64,000 nucleotides of DNA from Rhodonellum sp041748555. Its GTDB lineage: Bacteria > Bacteroidota > Bacteroidia > Cytophagales > Cyclobacteriaceae. Positions 16,808 to 26,149 of this stretch are shown piece after piece. The stretch lies in NCBI GenBank assembly GCA_041748555.1, contig JBGTDA010000034.1:70463-134462 (forward strand), written 5' to 3'. How positions within the stretch are numbered: position 1 is the stretch's first letter; the number at the start of each line of letters is the position of its first letter. Under the pieces are notes generated by a model that was not told the DNA's origin, ran no database searches, and saw only the letters and a program-made list of their open reading frames with translations. A program made the translations under genes and the position numbers.

Positions 16808-17525
16808 ATGATTGTTAACTATACAGAAGAAGGATGGCTGATTATATCCCAACGTTCCCATGGGTTGCTTGCGGCTCAGATCTGTGCTTATTGGAATAAA
16901 GACAACCAACCCATTAGGTGGATAGAAACGCTGATTGCCACAGCGGAACATGATGATGCGAACAATGAACTGGAAAAATCCGGCCTTCTGGAAGAAAACG
17001 GGGGCCCGAAAAACTTCAAAATGATCCCTTTTGAAAAGGAATATTGTGATGGGTTACTGAACAGGGCTGTTACCAAAGGCCGCTATATTGCGTTGTTGAT
17101 TTCACGTCATATCCAATTTCTCTATGGCAAAGATCCTGCTGCAAAACCATACTGCTCGGCACTGCAAAAAAAAGAAAAAAAAATGGCTGAAGGAATCCCA
17201 AGCCTCAAAATCGGAAATCGATCAGAGCTATAAATTATTGGAGTTTTGTGATGCCTTTTCCCTTCTCATCTGCCAGGGAATGGTGCAGTCCGAAAACCGA
17301 AAGCTCGAAATCAGCGATGGCCCGGATGGAAATTCTTATGAGCTTTATGAAGGAGACAGCAAACAGTTGATAGTGTCTCCCTGGCCATTTGAGATGGATT
17401 CTTTTAAAGTTTTGTATGAGACAAGAATCCTAAACCAACTGGTATTTAATAATGACAGTGAGTTTAAAAAGGCATTTTTAGCTGCTCCAGTGAAACTTCG
17501 TGAGGTGATTGTTTCGAAGAAATAA
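16808..17525 (+). pseudogene. DUF3891 family protein, split by a poly-A frameshift
   Basis: Two overlapping frames together make one protein of about 238 residues, the normal length for DUF3891. The first frame gives MIVNYTEEGWLIISQRSHGL, IETLIATAEHDDANNE and HIQFLYGKDPAA; the second continues KWLKESQASKSEIDQSYKLL, EFCDAFSLLICQ, to VIVSKK. The switch is at A8-G-A9 (17166-17183): removing one A from the second run joins QKKEKK to WLKE in frame. Function of the family is unknown; the RSHG and AEHDD histidines suggest metal binding (inference). The break may be a true mutation, a sequencing error in a homopolymer, or slippage-based phase variation. Confidence 0.9.
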
Positions 17526-18040
17526 GACAAATTTTATTACCTACAGGTATGCTCATTCTTTTGGCTACCTATTTTTTTGTGCATCCATTCCCTTTGCTTC
17601 ACCGGCACAATCCCAAAAAAAATTCATTTACATCGGGTACATTAACCCAAACCACCGGATTACTGTCCCCTTCAGGCATGGAGGCACAAGTTCCTGCTGC
17701 AGTAGCCGTAAAGCAATTACTGGTGAGGTAATCTTTACGTGTGAATTGGTTTTATCCAATCAACAATTTTTCGTCTTGAACGTCAAAATTTAAATATTCT
17801 TATACCGATCTTCGCCAAAAGGAGATAAATAGAATAATTATTTATAATATTTTATGAATTAATTTTTCATTCATGACTTTTGTGATTTATATTAGCTATT
17901 AAATCACCTATATTTGGAAAAAAAACACTTTATCTTTAATCCATGTATTGATTTTAAACCGTAAAATACCAAGTACCATAATCCATAAATGAAGAGCTGA
18001 AAAAGAGTAATCAGTAACAACAATAACAACCCCGTACAGT
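17526..18040. other. Intergenic stretch before dinB-like gene
   Basis: 515 bases. At 17549-17731 a weak ORF gives a possible signal peptide, but it does not continue as any family I know. The last 150 bases are very AT-rich and probably hold the promoter of the following gene. Confidence 0.4.
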
Positions 18041-18568
18041 ATGAATGCATTATCAGTATCAGGAACAACCACAGAAACATTGTTAAAATGTTGGGATGAA
18101 GCGAGGACCAGATTCACAGATCAACTTCAGGAACTTTGTGAAACAGACCTAAAAATGGTGTTGCCCCCATGTACCAAGAAAATCGGCCTGTTGATCAGGC
18201 ACATTGCGGATGTTGAGTTATTTTTTGCCAAAAATGTATTTGGTGCCGAGGAATTAAAGGTATTCGGAAGAACCATTATCCCCCATATTGAGAACCTTGA
18301 TTGGACAAATTTAAAGGAACTGAAGACCTATGTCTCCTACTCCGGTGAGATGCTCAAGAATACTATAGGTAAACAAAAGGAAAGCCATTGGGAGGAAATT
18401 GTAAATGTAAAGGAATTGGGAAGGATGTCCAAGTCCGCCGTTTTTGGGCGATTGATTTCTCATACAGCCTACCATGCAGGGCAAATTGCCATCGTTAAAA
18501 AATACGGCGTAATGCCAAAATCCAACTCTCCGAATGTTTTTGGAATGTTTGAGAAAAAATGCTCTTAA
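18041..18568 (+). CDS. DinB family protein
   Basis: 175 residues, full length for DinB-like four-helix-bundle metalloproteins. The expected metal ligands are in GLLIRHIADVELFF (first His) and LISHTAYHAGQIAI (two more His near the C-terminus). Members bind a divalent metal; some are thiol-dependent S-transferases or damage-inducible proteins, but this one cannot be placed more finely. A decayed relative lies at 21820-22225. Monocistronic. Confidence 0.88.
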   Translation: MNALSVSGTTTETLLKCWDEARTRFTDQLQELCETDLKMVLPPCTKKIGLLIRHIADVELFFAKNVFGAEELKVFGRTIIPHIENLDWTNLKELKTYVSYSGEMLKNTIGKQKESHWEEIVNVKELGRMSKSAVFGRLISHTAYHAGQIAIVKKYGVMPKSNSPNVFGMFEKKCS

Positions 18569-18819
18569 AGTTGTAGGGAAAACAAGTTGAAAAGCCGAAG
18601 CCGGAAGTAAGTAAGCCAGATCCGGTTTAAATGGCCCAAAGGTTCGTTAGGGTATAAAAAACAAAAAAATCTGTAATGCGTACCTACAGGTTATTTGTTG
18701 TGGAATGTACCTGACCCCGTGAGGATATTTAATTTTTAAAGTAAATCAGACTACCTATTGATTCAATAATGGGAGATAAATCATATTTATCAATTGCTTC
18801 CAATTTTTTTAGAAAGTCA

Positions 18820-20040
18820 TCAAAAAGATATATCGTATTGAACTCTGAATCGAAAGCCTGAGGCTTCCCTGTTGATGGAATCATCATCAAAATCAAAAAC
18901 CGTAACATCAGCGGTAAGTTTATTCAAGTGCCTGTTGAAAAAACAATTAAATGCCAGCGAATATTCTTCTTCGGAATTCAGCGGTAAATCCAAATTTGGC
19001 TGATGAAAAGTATATCGCATGGCAATTTCCAGCAGGGGCCGGTTTTCATTATCAGAATGATTGAAGATCCATCCTCCCTGTAAAAAATATCCTCTCAAAT
19101 AAGATTCAGTATTGTTGATATTATCCAGGATTTGCTTTCTATGATATTCACTGTGCCAGCTAAAGGACCTATATTTGAAAGCGCTCTCCAAAAGCCACTG
19201 ATCCACGGTATATTGCCCTGGATCACCTCGTTCAAACCCTTCCAAGCTGCCTCCTCCGGCAGATGAAAACCTGGTATATTGACTTGTGTTGGTTGCACCC
19301 GCCAAAGCCAGGGATGCGATCGGGTCTTCCTGATATATAAGGGCTGATCCGGACATGGGCACCCCTTCGCCAATAAAATTCCATTGAAGCCTACCTGAAT
19401 ACATCAGATTTTCGTCATCATTGTCCCTAGCTCCAATACCATTTCCCGTAAGTGCAGCGATGAAATAATTGAAATCAGCCAAGCCTGCCCCGTCCAGATG
19501 ACCATAAACAGTTATTCCCTGTTGCCTGTCAAGGGTAAAGGGCCTATTGATGAGGGAGCGCTCCATCATCTGTTGATTGCCGGAAGAAATTACTCTTTCC
19601 CTTGAATATTCTGTTTTCCATTGTCCTATCTTAAAACTCAAGCAAGGCCATTTTTCTACCATAATCCGAAAATCCAGCAGTTGGGAACCACCCAGTTCAT
19701 ACTCAAAGTAATATTTCAACCAAGGTTGATAGGCATGACCACCTACTTTCAGTCGGGTGCGATTGATTTTGAAAATGTTTCTGTTTTCCGTATCAAAATC
19801 ATCAAAGGTAATCGGGTCCTGATCATTGGGATAGGCATATCGGAATTGAAGCCTGCCCCCGATCTGAATCATAAACCGCCGATCCTTTGAGAGAAGCTCA
19901 AAGCCTTTGGCATTGTATTGTACCGGCACATGGATGGTGTCATTGTTTTTTACCTCATCGTTCTGAAAGGCATGAAGCTTTATACATATAAACAACAGGA
20001 TTAGGAAAAAAAAAGAGAAACGAATTTTACTGAAAAACAT
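18820..20040 (-). CDS. Phosphate-selective porin OprO/OprP family
   Basis: 406 residues with a signal peptide (FFFLILLFICIKLHAFQ). The mature protein matches PF07396: FMIQIGGRLQFRYAYPN, IFKINRTRLKVGGHAYQPWL and YYFEYELGG near the start, FKIGQWKTEYSRERVISS in the middle, and a C-terminal strand ending in phenylalanine (FRFRVQYDISF), as required for outer-membrane insertion. It forms a beta-barrel channel for phosphate or other anions in its family; in Bacteroidota the solute is often unknown. Monocistronic, with an AT-rich leader. Confidence 0.9.
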   Translation of the reverse strand: MFFSKIRFSFFFLILLFICIKLHAFQNDEVKNNDTIHVPVQYNAKGFELLSKDRRFMIQIGGRLQFRYAYPNDQDPITFDDFDTENRNIFKINRTRLKVGGHAYQPWLKYYFEYELGGSQLLDFRIMVEKWPCLSFKIGQWKTEYSRERVISSGNQQMMERSLINRPFTLDRQQGITVYGHLDGAGLADFNYFIAALTGNGIGARDNDDENLMYSGRLQWNFIGEGVPMSGSALIYQEDPIASLALAGATNTSQYTRFSSAGGGSLEGFERGDPGQYTVDQWLLESAFKYRSFSWHSEYHRKQILDNINNTESYLRGYFLQGGWIFNHSDNENRPLLEIAMRYTFHQPNLDLPLNSEEEYSLAFNCFFNRHLNKLTADVTVFDFDDDSINREASGFRFRVQYDISF

Positions 20041-20573
20041 GCTGATATCCGGTGTACTTTAGATGAAACAAAAGGTACTTGAATGTAAGATCAACACGGT
20101 GAAACGGGGTGCAACCTCAACATTCTGTCCCAAAAATAGAAAATAATCGTAAGTCCCTTATTATAAATTTGACAGTAACGGTAAGGACTTAACGAAATAT
20201 TGCGGATCAGAGAAGAGTGGGCAATAATAGTCTGAACATAAATTGTTGGATTTTAATAATTTTTACGTAAAATGGGTGATTAAATAAACACTCTACCAAT
20301 TTTACCAATAATTCTCACCCGTTAAAAATCTTCTCCCTACGGTTTTCAATTTCTTTTTCATCCTTTTCTCCTCTTCTATTTCCTCATTCTCCTACCGACA
20401 GGTTCAGGGAGACGGATTCTTCGAGATTTTGAAAATCCTTGTAGAATAAGGATAGTACAGGGTTTTATATCAGTAAAAGCCAGGCTTCAAATTGAAGTCC
20501 GGCTTTTCTTTTTTATGAAAATTCTCTTTAACTAAAGAACCTATTAAATACTGAGATAGACCCTTCCGGAAAA
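20041..20573. other. Intergenic stretch with a hairpin terminator
   Basis: 533 bases with no gene. A strong hairpin (20475-20507) is listed separately. The rest is low-complexity. Confidence 0.45.
20475..20507 (-). terminator. Probable terminator of the BamA-like gene
   Basis: The hairpin aaaagccaggcttcaa / ttgaagtccggctttt has a 16-bp stem with one mismatch and one wobble pair. It starts 67 bases after the stop of the minus-strand gene, and the stem itself ends in a run of T on both strands. Confidence 0.7.
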
Positions 20574-21665
20574 TCAAAAAGCCTCTCCGAATGTTAGGTA
20601 GATCCTGAAATCCTCTCCGGGGGAATGTGCCAGGTCGAGACGGAAATTAAGTTTCTCTTTTTTGCTGAGCTGAAATCTTCCTCCGGCCCCGTAGGTGAGT
20701 TTGGTTTGGTTTAGCTGAAGTGGGTTGCTTTCCGAGAACACATTTCCCAAACCCGAAAATGCCACCACTCCCCATCGTGGCAAGAATTTCCATCGGTATT
20801 CTCCCTGAAGCAACAACAGGTTACGGTCCCTGTATTTCCCTTCAAAAAGCCCCCGCATAAGTTTGTTTCCTCCCATCATTGGCAGTGCAAAAAAAGGTAC
20901 GTCACCGACCATCCCTTCATAATAGGCATTCCATACCAAAACCTGATTTTTTCCTATGGTTTGTACATTTCGGAAATCGGCCAACCAGCGACCATAATTG
21001 AAATCACTGCCGATAATTTTTCCAAAATACTGGAAACCGGTTTCTGCAAAGATCCCCCTTGTGGGGTACAGCTGACTGTTCCGACTGTCATAATATAATA
21101 AGGGCCCAATTCCGCTAATCCTTCCACCACTTTTTCCTATAAAATTCCCTTTATCCAATTGACCATTCCTTTTGGTTTGGGTGATTCTGTAGCTGTCGTA
21201 GGCATACCTGAGCCCCAAAAAAAAGTTGGGATGGGTTTTCTTGAGGTAATCCAATCGAAGCCTGGGAAGATCAGCATCAAATTGTTCACGACTTTCTTCC
21301 GCTACTTCAGGTCCGATCCCATAGAAAAAATAAACATACCGATACCAACCTATTTCACCTGCAATAAGATGTTTGTTTTCATCGGTAAATATCCTCCAGC
21401 TGCTGTAGACCAACAGTTGGTTGAGTAAGGTATAGGCACCTCCCAAAGCTAGCTGACTTGTAAAGGTTTTTTCATTGGATTTTCCAAGCTTAAAATTCGA
21501 TACCGCCCCTGCTCCAAAAGCCCAATCCGTTTCGGGAGTATAGTATATCAAGGGTAAAACGGCTAAAGTGGGTTTGGCACCCAAAGTGTCCTCCTGAGCA
21601 AAAAGCCGATTGTTGGACGTGGTAAAAATTAGGAGAAAAAGGAAAAAGCAGATTCTTTGGCCCAT
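20574..21665 (-). CDS. BamA/TamA-like outer-membrane protein (surface antigen domain)
   Basis: 363 residues from the ATG at 21665, which starts directly at the signal peptide MGQRICFFLFLLIFTTSNNR; a methionine 16 codons further upstream is less likely. The protein lacks POTRA domains and consists of the C-terminal Omp85 barrel (PF01103). Barrel strands are visible, as is the conserved GPLLYYDSRNSQLYPTRGIF (the DxR box of this family), and the protein ends in phenylalanine. Short single-barrel forms of this family are common in Bacteroidota, with undefined roles in outer-membrane biogenesis or secretion. Confidence 0.85.
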   Translation of the reverse strand: MGQRICFFLFLLIFTTSNNRLFAQEDTLGAKPTLAVLPLIYYTPETDWAFGAGAVSNFKLGKSNEKTFTSQLALGGAYTLLNQLLVYSSWRIFTDENKHLIAGEIGWYRYVYFFYGIGPEVAEESREQFDADLPRLRLDYLKKTHPNFFLGLRYAYDSYRITQTKRNGQLDKGNFIGKSGGRISGIGPLLYYDSRNSQLYPTRGIFAETGFQYFGKIIGSDFNYGRWLADFRNVQTIGKNQVLVWNAYYEGMVGDVPFFALPMMGGNKLMRGLFEGKYRDRNLLLLQGEYRWKFLPRWGVVAFSGLGNVFSESNPLQLNQTKLTYGAGGRFQLSKKEKLNFRLDLAHSPGEDFRIYLTFGEAF

Positions 21666-21819
21666 GGTCGAATATACGAAGGACTGGGCAATACCAGACC
21701 TTGACCCATACAATGCTTTGATTAGACCAATAGGATTTTGGGTTCATTTAATCAAAAGAATGAATTTTTCAAAAACAGTCATCGTGAATCCTCTCTTGAA
21801 TTTCAAGGGTCCAGGCGAG

Positions 21820-22225
21820 ATGCCCAATACCATGGACATGTTGGTTTTATAATCAAACACATCGGAGATGTGAAATTGTTTTTTGCAGGAAAATATTCGG
21901 AAGACGAATGATAAAGCCTGCTGCCGATATTAGGATTACACAATATGATTCAGGGGAATATGTTAATCTTGAAAAATTAAAAGCTTACATCAAATATGCA
22001 GGAGAGGCTGTTAGAGCGGAAATCAGACATCAGAGTGACTCCGACTGGGAAGAGATCGTTTATTGCCCCGAATTCGGCAAAAAAACAAAAGCAAAATTTC
22101 TCGGGAGCCTGATTGCCCATACTGCCTATCAAACGGGTATTATTAAAAATATTCTGGAGAACGGAATTATGCCGCCCCGCTTTAATCCGAACCTGTTTGC
22201 ACTCTATGAGAAGACCTCTGCTTGA
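21820..22225 (+). pseudogene. Decayed DinB family gene
   Basis: Three frames together rebuild a relative of the intact gene at 18041: EMPNTMD, then HVGFIIKHIGDVKLFFAGKY, then from 21908 LEKLKAYIKYAGEAVRAEIR, SDSDWEEIV and IAHTAYQTGIIKNILENGIM to ALYEKTSA. The first frame ends at a TAA near 21850 and the second at a TGA near 21907. One metal-ligand histidine of the HTAYH motif is glutamine here. The N-terminal third is missing. It aligns closely to the intact copy over the last 110 residues. Confidence 0.88.
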
Positions 22226-22346
22226 AAAAGGTCTGAAAATTATTGAATTGTCAAATTGAGAGTATTAATAAAGCCAATAATATCATGTTCAACGGAGTTG
22301 GTCTATTCGCTTTTAATAAAAAATTTAAACAGATGATGATTGTTAC

Positions 22347-23175
22347 CTAACTCCCACATATCCCGGTCAGGTAATTGAAGGAGTCGAAAAGCCGGGAGGC
22401 GCCATCATGGTGTTTGATCCCGCGGACCCGGAGGGCACACTTGAAATGTACGCCTGGGGGTTCCGCAATGTTATAGGCATGGCCTGGAACAAGCAGGGTG
22501 AGATGTTTGCGACGCAAAATGGCTATGATGTTGCTGCAGGCCGGCCCATCAAAGACGAATACGATCCCACCTATCGGGTTCGCCAGGGAGCATGGTATGG
22601 AGTGCCTGATTTTACAGCCGCCCTTGAGCCGGTAACGGATCCGAAGTTTCAGCCACCAGGTGAGCTGCTGGCCCCGTATTTGTGAATGGCGTAAAACAGG
22701 AAAAAAGGCTTGGATTTTTGATCGACCACGAAGCCAGCGGGCTAACGCCGCCGGACAGTCTCTCGTTTACGGCTTGCATCCTGTTAATTCATCTCCCTCC
22801 AAGCCTGATGTGGCTCCGGATTCATGGTGCAACATGGCAGGACGTTTATTCGTTCGTGAATGGGGAGATATGGCCTGGTTTACAAACCCTCTACGGGACC
22901 ATCCTGTAGGAAACAGAATCGTAAGTATTAATCCTACCACTGGAGCAGTCGAGCCTTTCATCCATAATGTCCAGCCGGGACCTGCTTCTGGGCAAGGAGC
23001 CCTTGGCATGGGGATTGAGCGGCCGTACGATGTGAAGTTCGGTCCTGACGACGCTATGTATATTGTCGATTTTGGTCAGCATTTAATCGTTCTCCGCCAC
23101 ATAGAACATGGTCACTTACCATTCGAGTGGCCGGAACATACGGGAGCGATCTGGAAAGTTACGAAAACAAACTAA
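22347..23175 (+). pseudogene. Decayed sorbosone-type (PQQ) sugar dehydrogenase
   Basis: A 5'-truncated gene with two frameshifts. Reading across them gives LTPTYPGQVIEGVEKPGGAI, TLEMYAWGFRNVIGMAWN, EYDPTYRVRQGAWYGVPDF, then (frame change near 22680) FVNGVKQEKRLGFLIDHEAS, then (frame change near 22757) SLVYGLHPVNSSPSKPDV and EWGDMAWFTNPLRDHPVG, ending in VDFGQHLIVL and GAIWKVTKTN. It belongs to the soluble glucose/sorbosone dehydrogenase propeller family, related to but clearly distinct from the intact gene at 37275. The N-terminal half is gone. A terminator follows. Confidence 0.88.
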
Positions 23176-23213
23176 GAGGCCTTGATAAAATAGTAAAAGA
23201 GAATCATCTACTG

Positions 23214-23269
23214 AAGCAGGAAGTACAGAAGGTCGTGAAGATCATTTGTACTTCCTGCTTATTCTTTTT
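23214..23269 (+). terminator. Terminator of the broken sugar dehydrogenase gene
   Basis: A 14-bp perfect stem, aagcaggaagtaca / tgtacttcctgctt, with a 19-base loop and attcttttt after it. It is still intact although the gene is not. Confidence 0.85.
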
Positions 23270-23327
23270 CAAGATGGGGAATATATTGAATTCCTGAAGT
23301 ACTAGTCTGAACACCATTTAGACAATA

Positions 23328-23870
23328 TTACCCATTACCCTTTTGTTTTTTCCGGGCTGCGGAATAAAGATAAAACCTGTCATAAACATAGCGGAGCCAG
23401 AAAGTGTATTTATGAGGATTGTTTTTTACATCAAGTTTTAAAAAATCAGTATCTAACCATTGCCAATCTTCTACCTCATCAGGGTCAGGAATAGGCTTCC
23501 CATTAAATTTACCTATGTATACATGATCTAATTCGTACTCTGTCAGGTTGTTTTCGAAAGATGTTTTATAAATGAATTTGAATAACCAGCTTAAAGAACA
23601 GGTAAAACCCATTTCCTCCAATAATCTTTTTTCTGCAGATAACTGCAGGTCTTCACCAGGAGCAGGATGGCTACAACAAGTGTTTGTCCATAATCCGGGG
23701 GAATGATATTTGCTATTCGCTCGTTTCTGGAGCAGTAGTTCATTTTTATTATTGATAATAAATACAGAAAAAGCACGATGGAGCAATCCCTCTTCATGAG
23801 CTTTCATTTTTTCTTCGGTGCCAACTGCACAGTCAAATTCATCTACGAGTATAACTTCTTGTCTCATCAT
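23328..23870 (-). CDS. idi: Isopentenyl-diphosphate delta-isomerase, type I
   Basis: 180 residues from the ATG at 23870; a start seven codons earlier is open but does not fit the family. The Nudix-related fold shows HRAFSVFIINNKNELLLQKR, the active-site cysteine motif LWTNTCCSHP, EKRLLEEMGF for the metal-binding glutamates, and LTEYELDHVYIG with the catalytic glutamate. It interconverts IPP and DMAPP in the cytoplasm for isoprenoid, quinone or carotenoid synthesis. No carotenoid or mevalonate genes are in view. It sits alone amid pseudogenes. Confidence 0.93.
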   Translation of the reverse strand: MMRQEVILVDEFDCAVGTEEKMKAHEEGLLHRAFSVFIINNKNELLLQKRANSKYHSPGLWTNTCCSHPAPGEDLQLSAEKRLLEEMGFTCSLSWLFKFIYKTSFENNLTEYELDHVYIGKFNGKPIPDPDEVEDWQWLDTDFLKLDVKNNPHKYTFWLRYVYDRFYLYSAARKKQKGNG

Positions 23871-24050
23871 GTAAAAGAAAGGATGTATCAACTACAATGG
23901 AATACCGATTATTTTTAAAAATAATGAATAAAAAAGCAGCTTTAAAACAGCCAGATAAACTGCCGCAGGGGCGGCCACTCTACTATTCAAAAATTAACGA
24001 CAATAAACCTGTCAGAGTTTTAAATTCTTCTCTGTTGTGAAAACACTGGT

Positions 24051-24760
24051 TTGGAAAACATATCAGCACTAACGCTACAAATCCCAGGAAAGGAAGAACT
24101 TTATTCTGCGCCACTGAAGCGGGAGGAAGAAGCTGCTTTTACTCCATCAAGCATAGACTTTCCTTTAAAGAACGGAGCCTATGAGGCGGGTCATCAAGAC
24201 CGGAGAAAAACAAGGAATATGTCGAGTACACGTCAGCCAGCATCCATACCCGCGAAAAGAGAAGCTTTCAATATGGAATTTTTGAGATCAGAGCAAAAAT
24301 CGTTACCGCTCTGGGACTGTGGCCGGCGATCTGGACATTGGGTATTTCAAAACGCTGGCCTGCCAATGGTGAAATTGATATAATGGAATTTTATCGGGTA
24401 GCCGATATACCTACGATTTTAGCCAATGCCGCATGGGCAAGTGAAAACAAAAGAGCCGAATGGGATGAGGCTAAAATCCCATTTGATGAATTCTTAAAGC
24501 AGGATCCGGATTGGGCAGACAAATTCCATGTCTGGAAAATGGACTGAAGGGAAGATTACATCCGGTTGTACCTAGGCGGGAAACTTTTGAATGAGATTGA
24601 CCTGACCAAAACCTTTAATCCAGATGGTTTTAATCCATTTCATCAACCCCATTATATACTCTTGAATCCGGCTATCGGTTCCAATGGTGGAGACCCTTCA
24701 GCTACGGAATTTCCTAAAAGATATGAGGTGGATTATGTGAGAGTTTATCAAAGCAAATAA
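24051..24760 (+). pseudogene. Decayed glycoside hydrolase family 16 (laminarinase-like)
   Basis: Reading across frames gives EYTSASIHTREKRSFQYGIF, then EIRAKIVTALGLWPAIWTLG, then the GH16 catalytic motif NGEIDIMEFYR (ExDxxE intact), then NAAWASEN, KFHVWKMD and a TGA at 24546 where a Trp codon is expected. It continues in frame EDYIRLYLGGKLLNEIDLTK, HQPHYILLNPAIGSNGG and the typical end YEVDYVRVYQSK. The 5' part is out of frame and lacks a signal peptide. The family cleaves beta-1,3/1,4-glucans such as laminarin. Confidence 0.87.
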
Positions 24761-24936
24761 TTAAGAAGTTATCCCGCATTTGTTTCCTCTGTTTTACATA
24801 TTGATATATATATACAAATACGGACCTTCCTCTTTACAACCTTCCAAAAATCCCCTATCGATTAAAAAACATCCCCTCTTGATTCTCCGGAACGAAAATA
24901 AACTGACCATGGTTTTTCCTGCAAATCAATGACTTT

Positions 24937-25962
24937 ATGAAAAACCTCAATACATTTTTTTCATTTTCAATTTTGGATCTTGCCATTATCAAAGAAGGAT
25001 ATGATGCCAAGGATGCTTATGATAGAAGTTTGGATTTGGCTCAACATGTCGAAAAATGGGGCTTTTCCAGATTCTGGATGGCCGAGCACCACAACATGGC
25101 TGCAATAGGAAGCTCTTCTCCTACCCTTCTTATGAGTCATATTGCTCACGGCACACAATCAATCCGAGTCGGATCAGGCGGTATAATGCTCCCCAACCAC
25201 AGTCCTTTGATGGTCGCCGAACAGATTGGAACCTTAGAAACCCTCTTTCCCGGGAGAATTGATCTGGGTTTGGGCAGAGCACCGGGTACAGATCAAAGAA
25301 CCGCTTCAGCTTTGCGCAGGGGAAGGATGGAGACCGTCCAGGATTTCCCTAAAGACCTGGAAGAACTTGAAATGTATTTTTCTGATGACAATGCAGCTGC
25401 TCAGGTAAGGGCATTTCCTGCCGAAGGTCTGGATATTCCTATCTACCTGTTGGGGTCCAGCATGAGCAGTGCAGTTTTGGCGGCCGAAAAAGGGTTGCCC
25501 TATGTTTTTGCGAGCCATTTTGCGCCTACTTACTTTCTCCAAGCGATTGAATATTACAGAGCGAATTTTAGACCTTCATTAAAAAACAAAAATCCTTATG
25601 TAATCTCCTGTGTGAACGTCATCGCTGCCGACAATGATGAAAATGCTCAACGATCGGCAACATCTTTTTATCAGATGGCGCTTGGCATCATAAGGTCCAA
25701 ATCCTATCCGCTTCGCCCACCAGTAGACAGTATGGATAACATCTGGTCAATCCAAGAAGCAGCTGCCATTCAAAATATGATGGCCTGTACCTTTGTGGGA
25801 AGTAAAGAAAATGTGCAGACCGACCTTCTGGAGTTTATCAAAAGTACCCGAGTAGATGAAATTATGGTCACCACTAATATCTATGATCATGCGGACAGGT
25901 TAAGGTCATTTCAGTTGGTTTCTGAAATTGTTCAAGAAATAACAGTTGATTCAGGTGGGTAA
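24937..25962 (+). CDS. LLM class flavin-dependent oxidoreductase
   Basis: 341 residues, a luciferase-like TIM barrel (PF00296). Typical motifs: LDLAQHVEKWGFSRFWMAEH, PTLLMSHIAHGTQSIRVGSG, MLPNHSPLMVAEQIGTLETL and the FPGRIDLGLGRAPGTD signature of the YhbW/LuxA-like subgroup whose members are annotated by similarity only. Reduced-flavin-dependent oxygenation or reduction is the general chemistry; the substrate is unknown. The second LLM gene starts 187 bases later in the same direction. Confidence 0.93.
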   Translation: MKNLNTFFSFSILDLAIIKEGYDAKDAYDRSLDLAQHVEKWGFSRFWMAEHHNMAAIGSSSPTLLMSHIAHGTQSIRVGSGGIMLPNHSPLMVAEQIGTLETLFPGRIDLGLGRAPGTDQRTASALRRGRMETVQDFPKDLEELEMYFSDDNAAAQVRAFPAEGLDIPIYLLGSSMSSAVLAAEKGLPYVFASHFAPTYFLQAIEYYRANFRPSLKNKNPYVISCVNVIAADNDENAQRSATSFYQMALGIIRSKSYPLRPPVDSMDNIWSIQEAAAIQNMMACTFVGSKENVQTDLLEFIKSTRVDEIMVTTNIYDHADRLRSFQLVSEIVQEITVDSGG

Positions 25963-26149
25963 ACAGTGGTTGATTCTGCCATTTTGGTTCTTTTGAAATT
26001 AAGAAAAGTTAGGAAATCAGATGTGGATGCAAAAGGACCGACTTACCTAAGGCTTAGCAATACGATCTCAATAATTTGAAACCAAATCAGGAGGTGAAGA
26101 ATGATGACAATTATATTTTGACTAAGTATTTGAATTTTTAAATGAAATA

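Noticed and set aside
17509..17793. Possible secreted lactonase-like fragment (two frames with a signal-like start)
   Set aside because: QKKFIYIGYINPN recalls the start of 6-phosphogluconolactonase-like proteins, but nothing follows in either frame; evidence is too thin.
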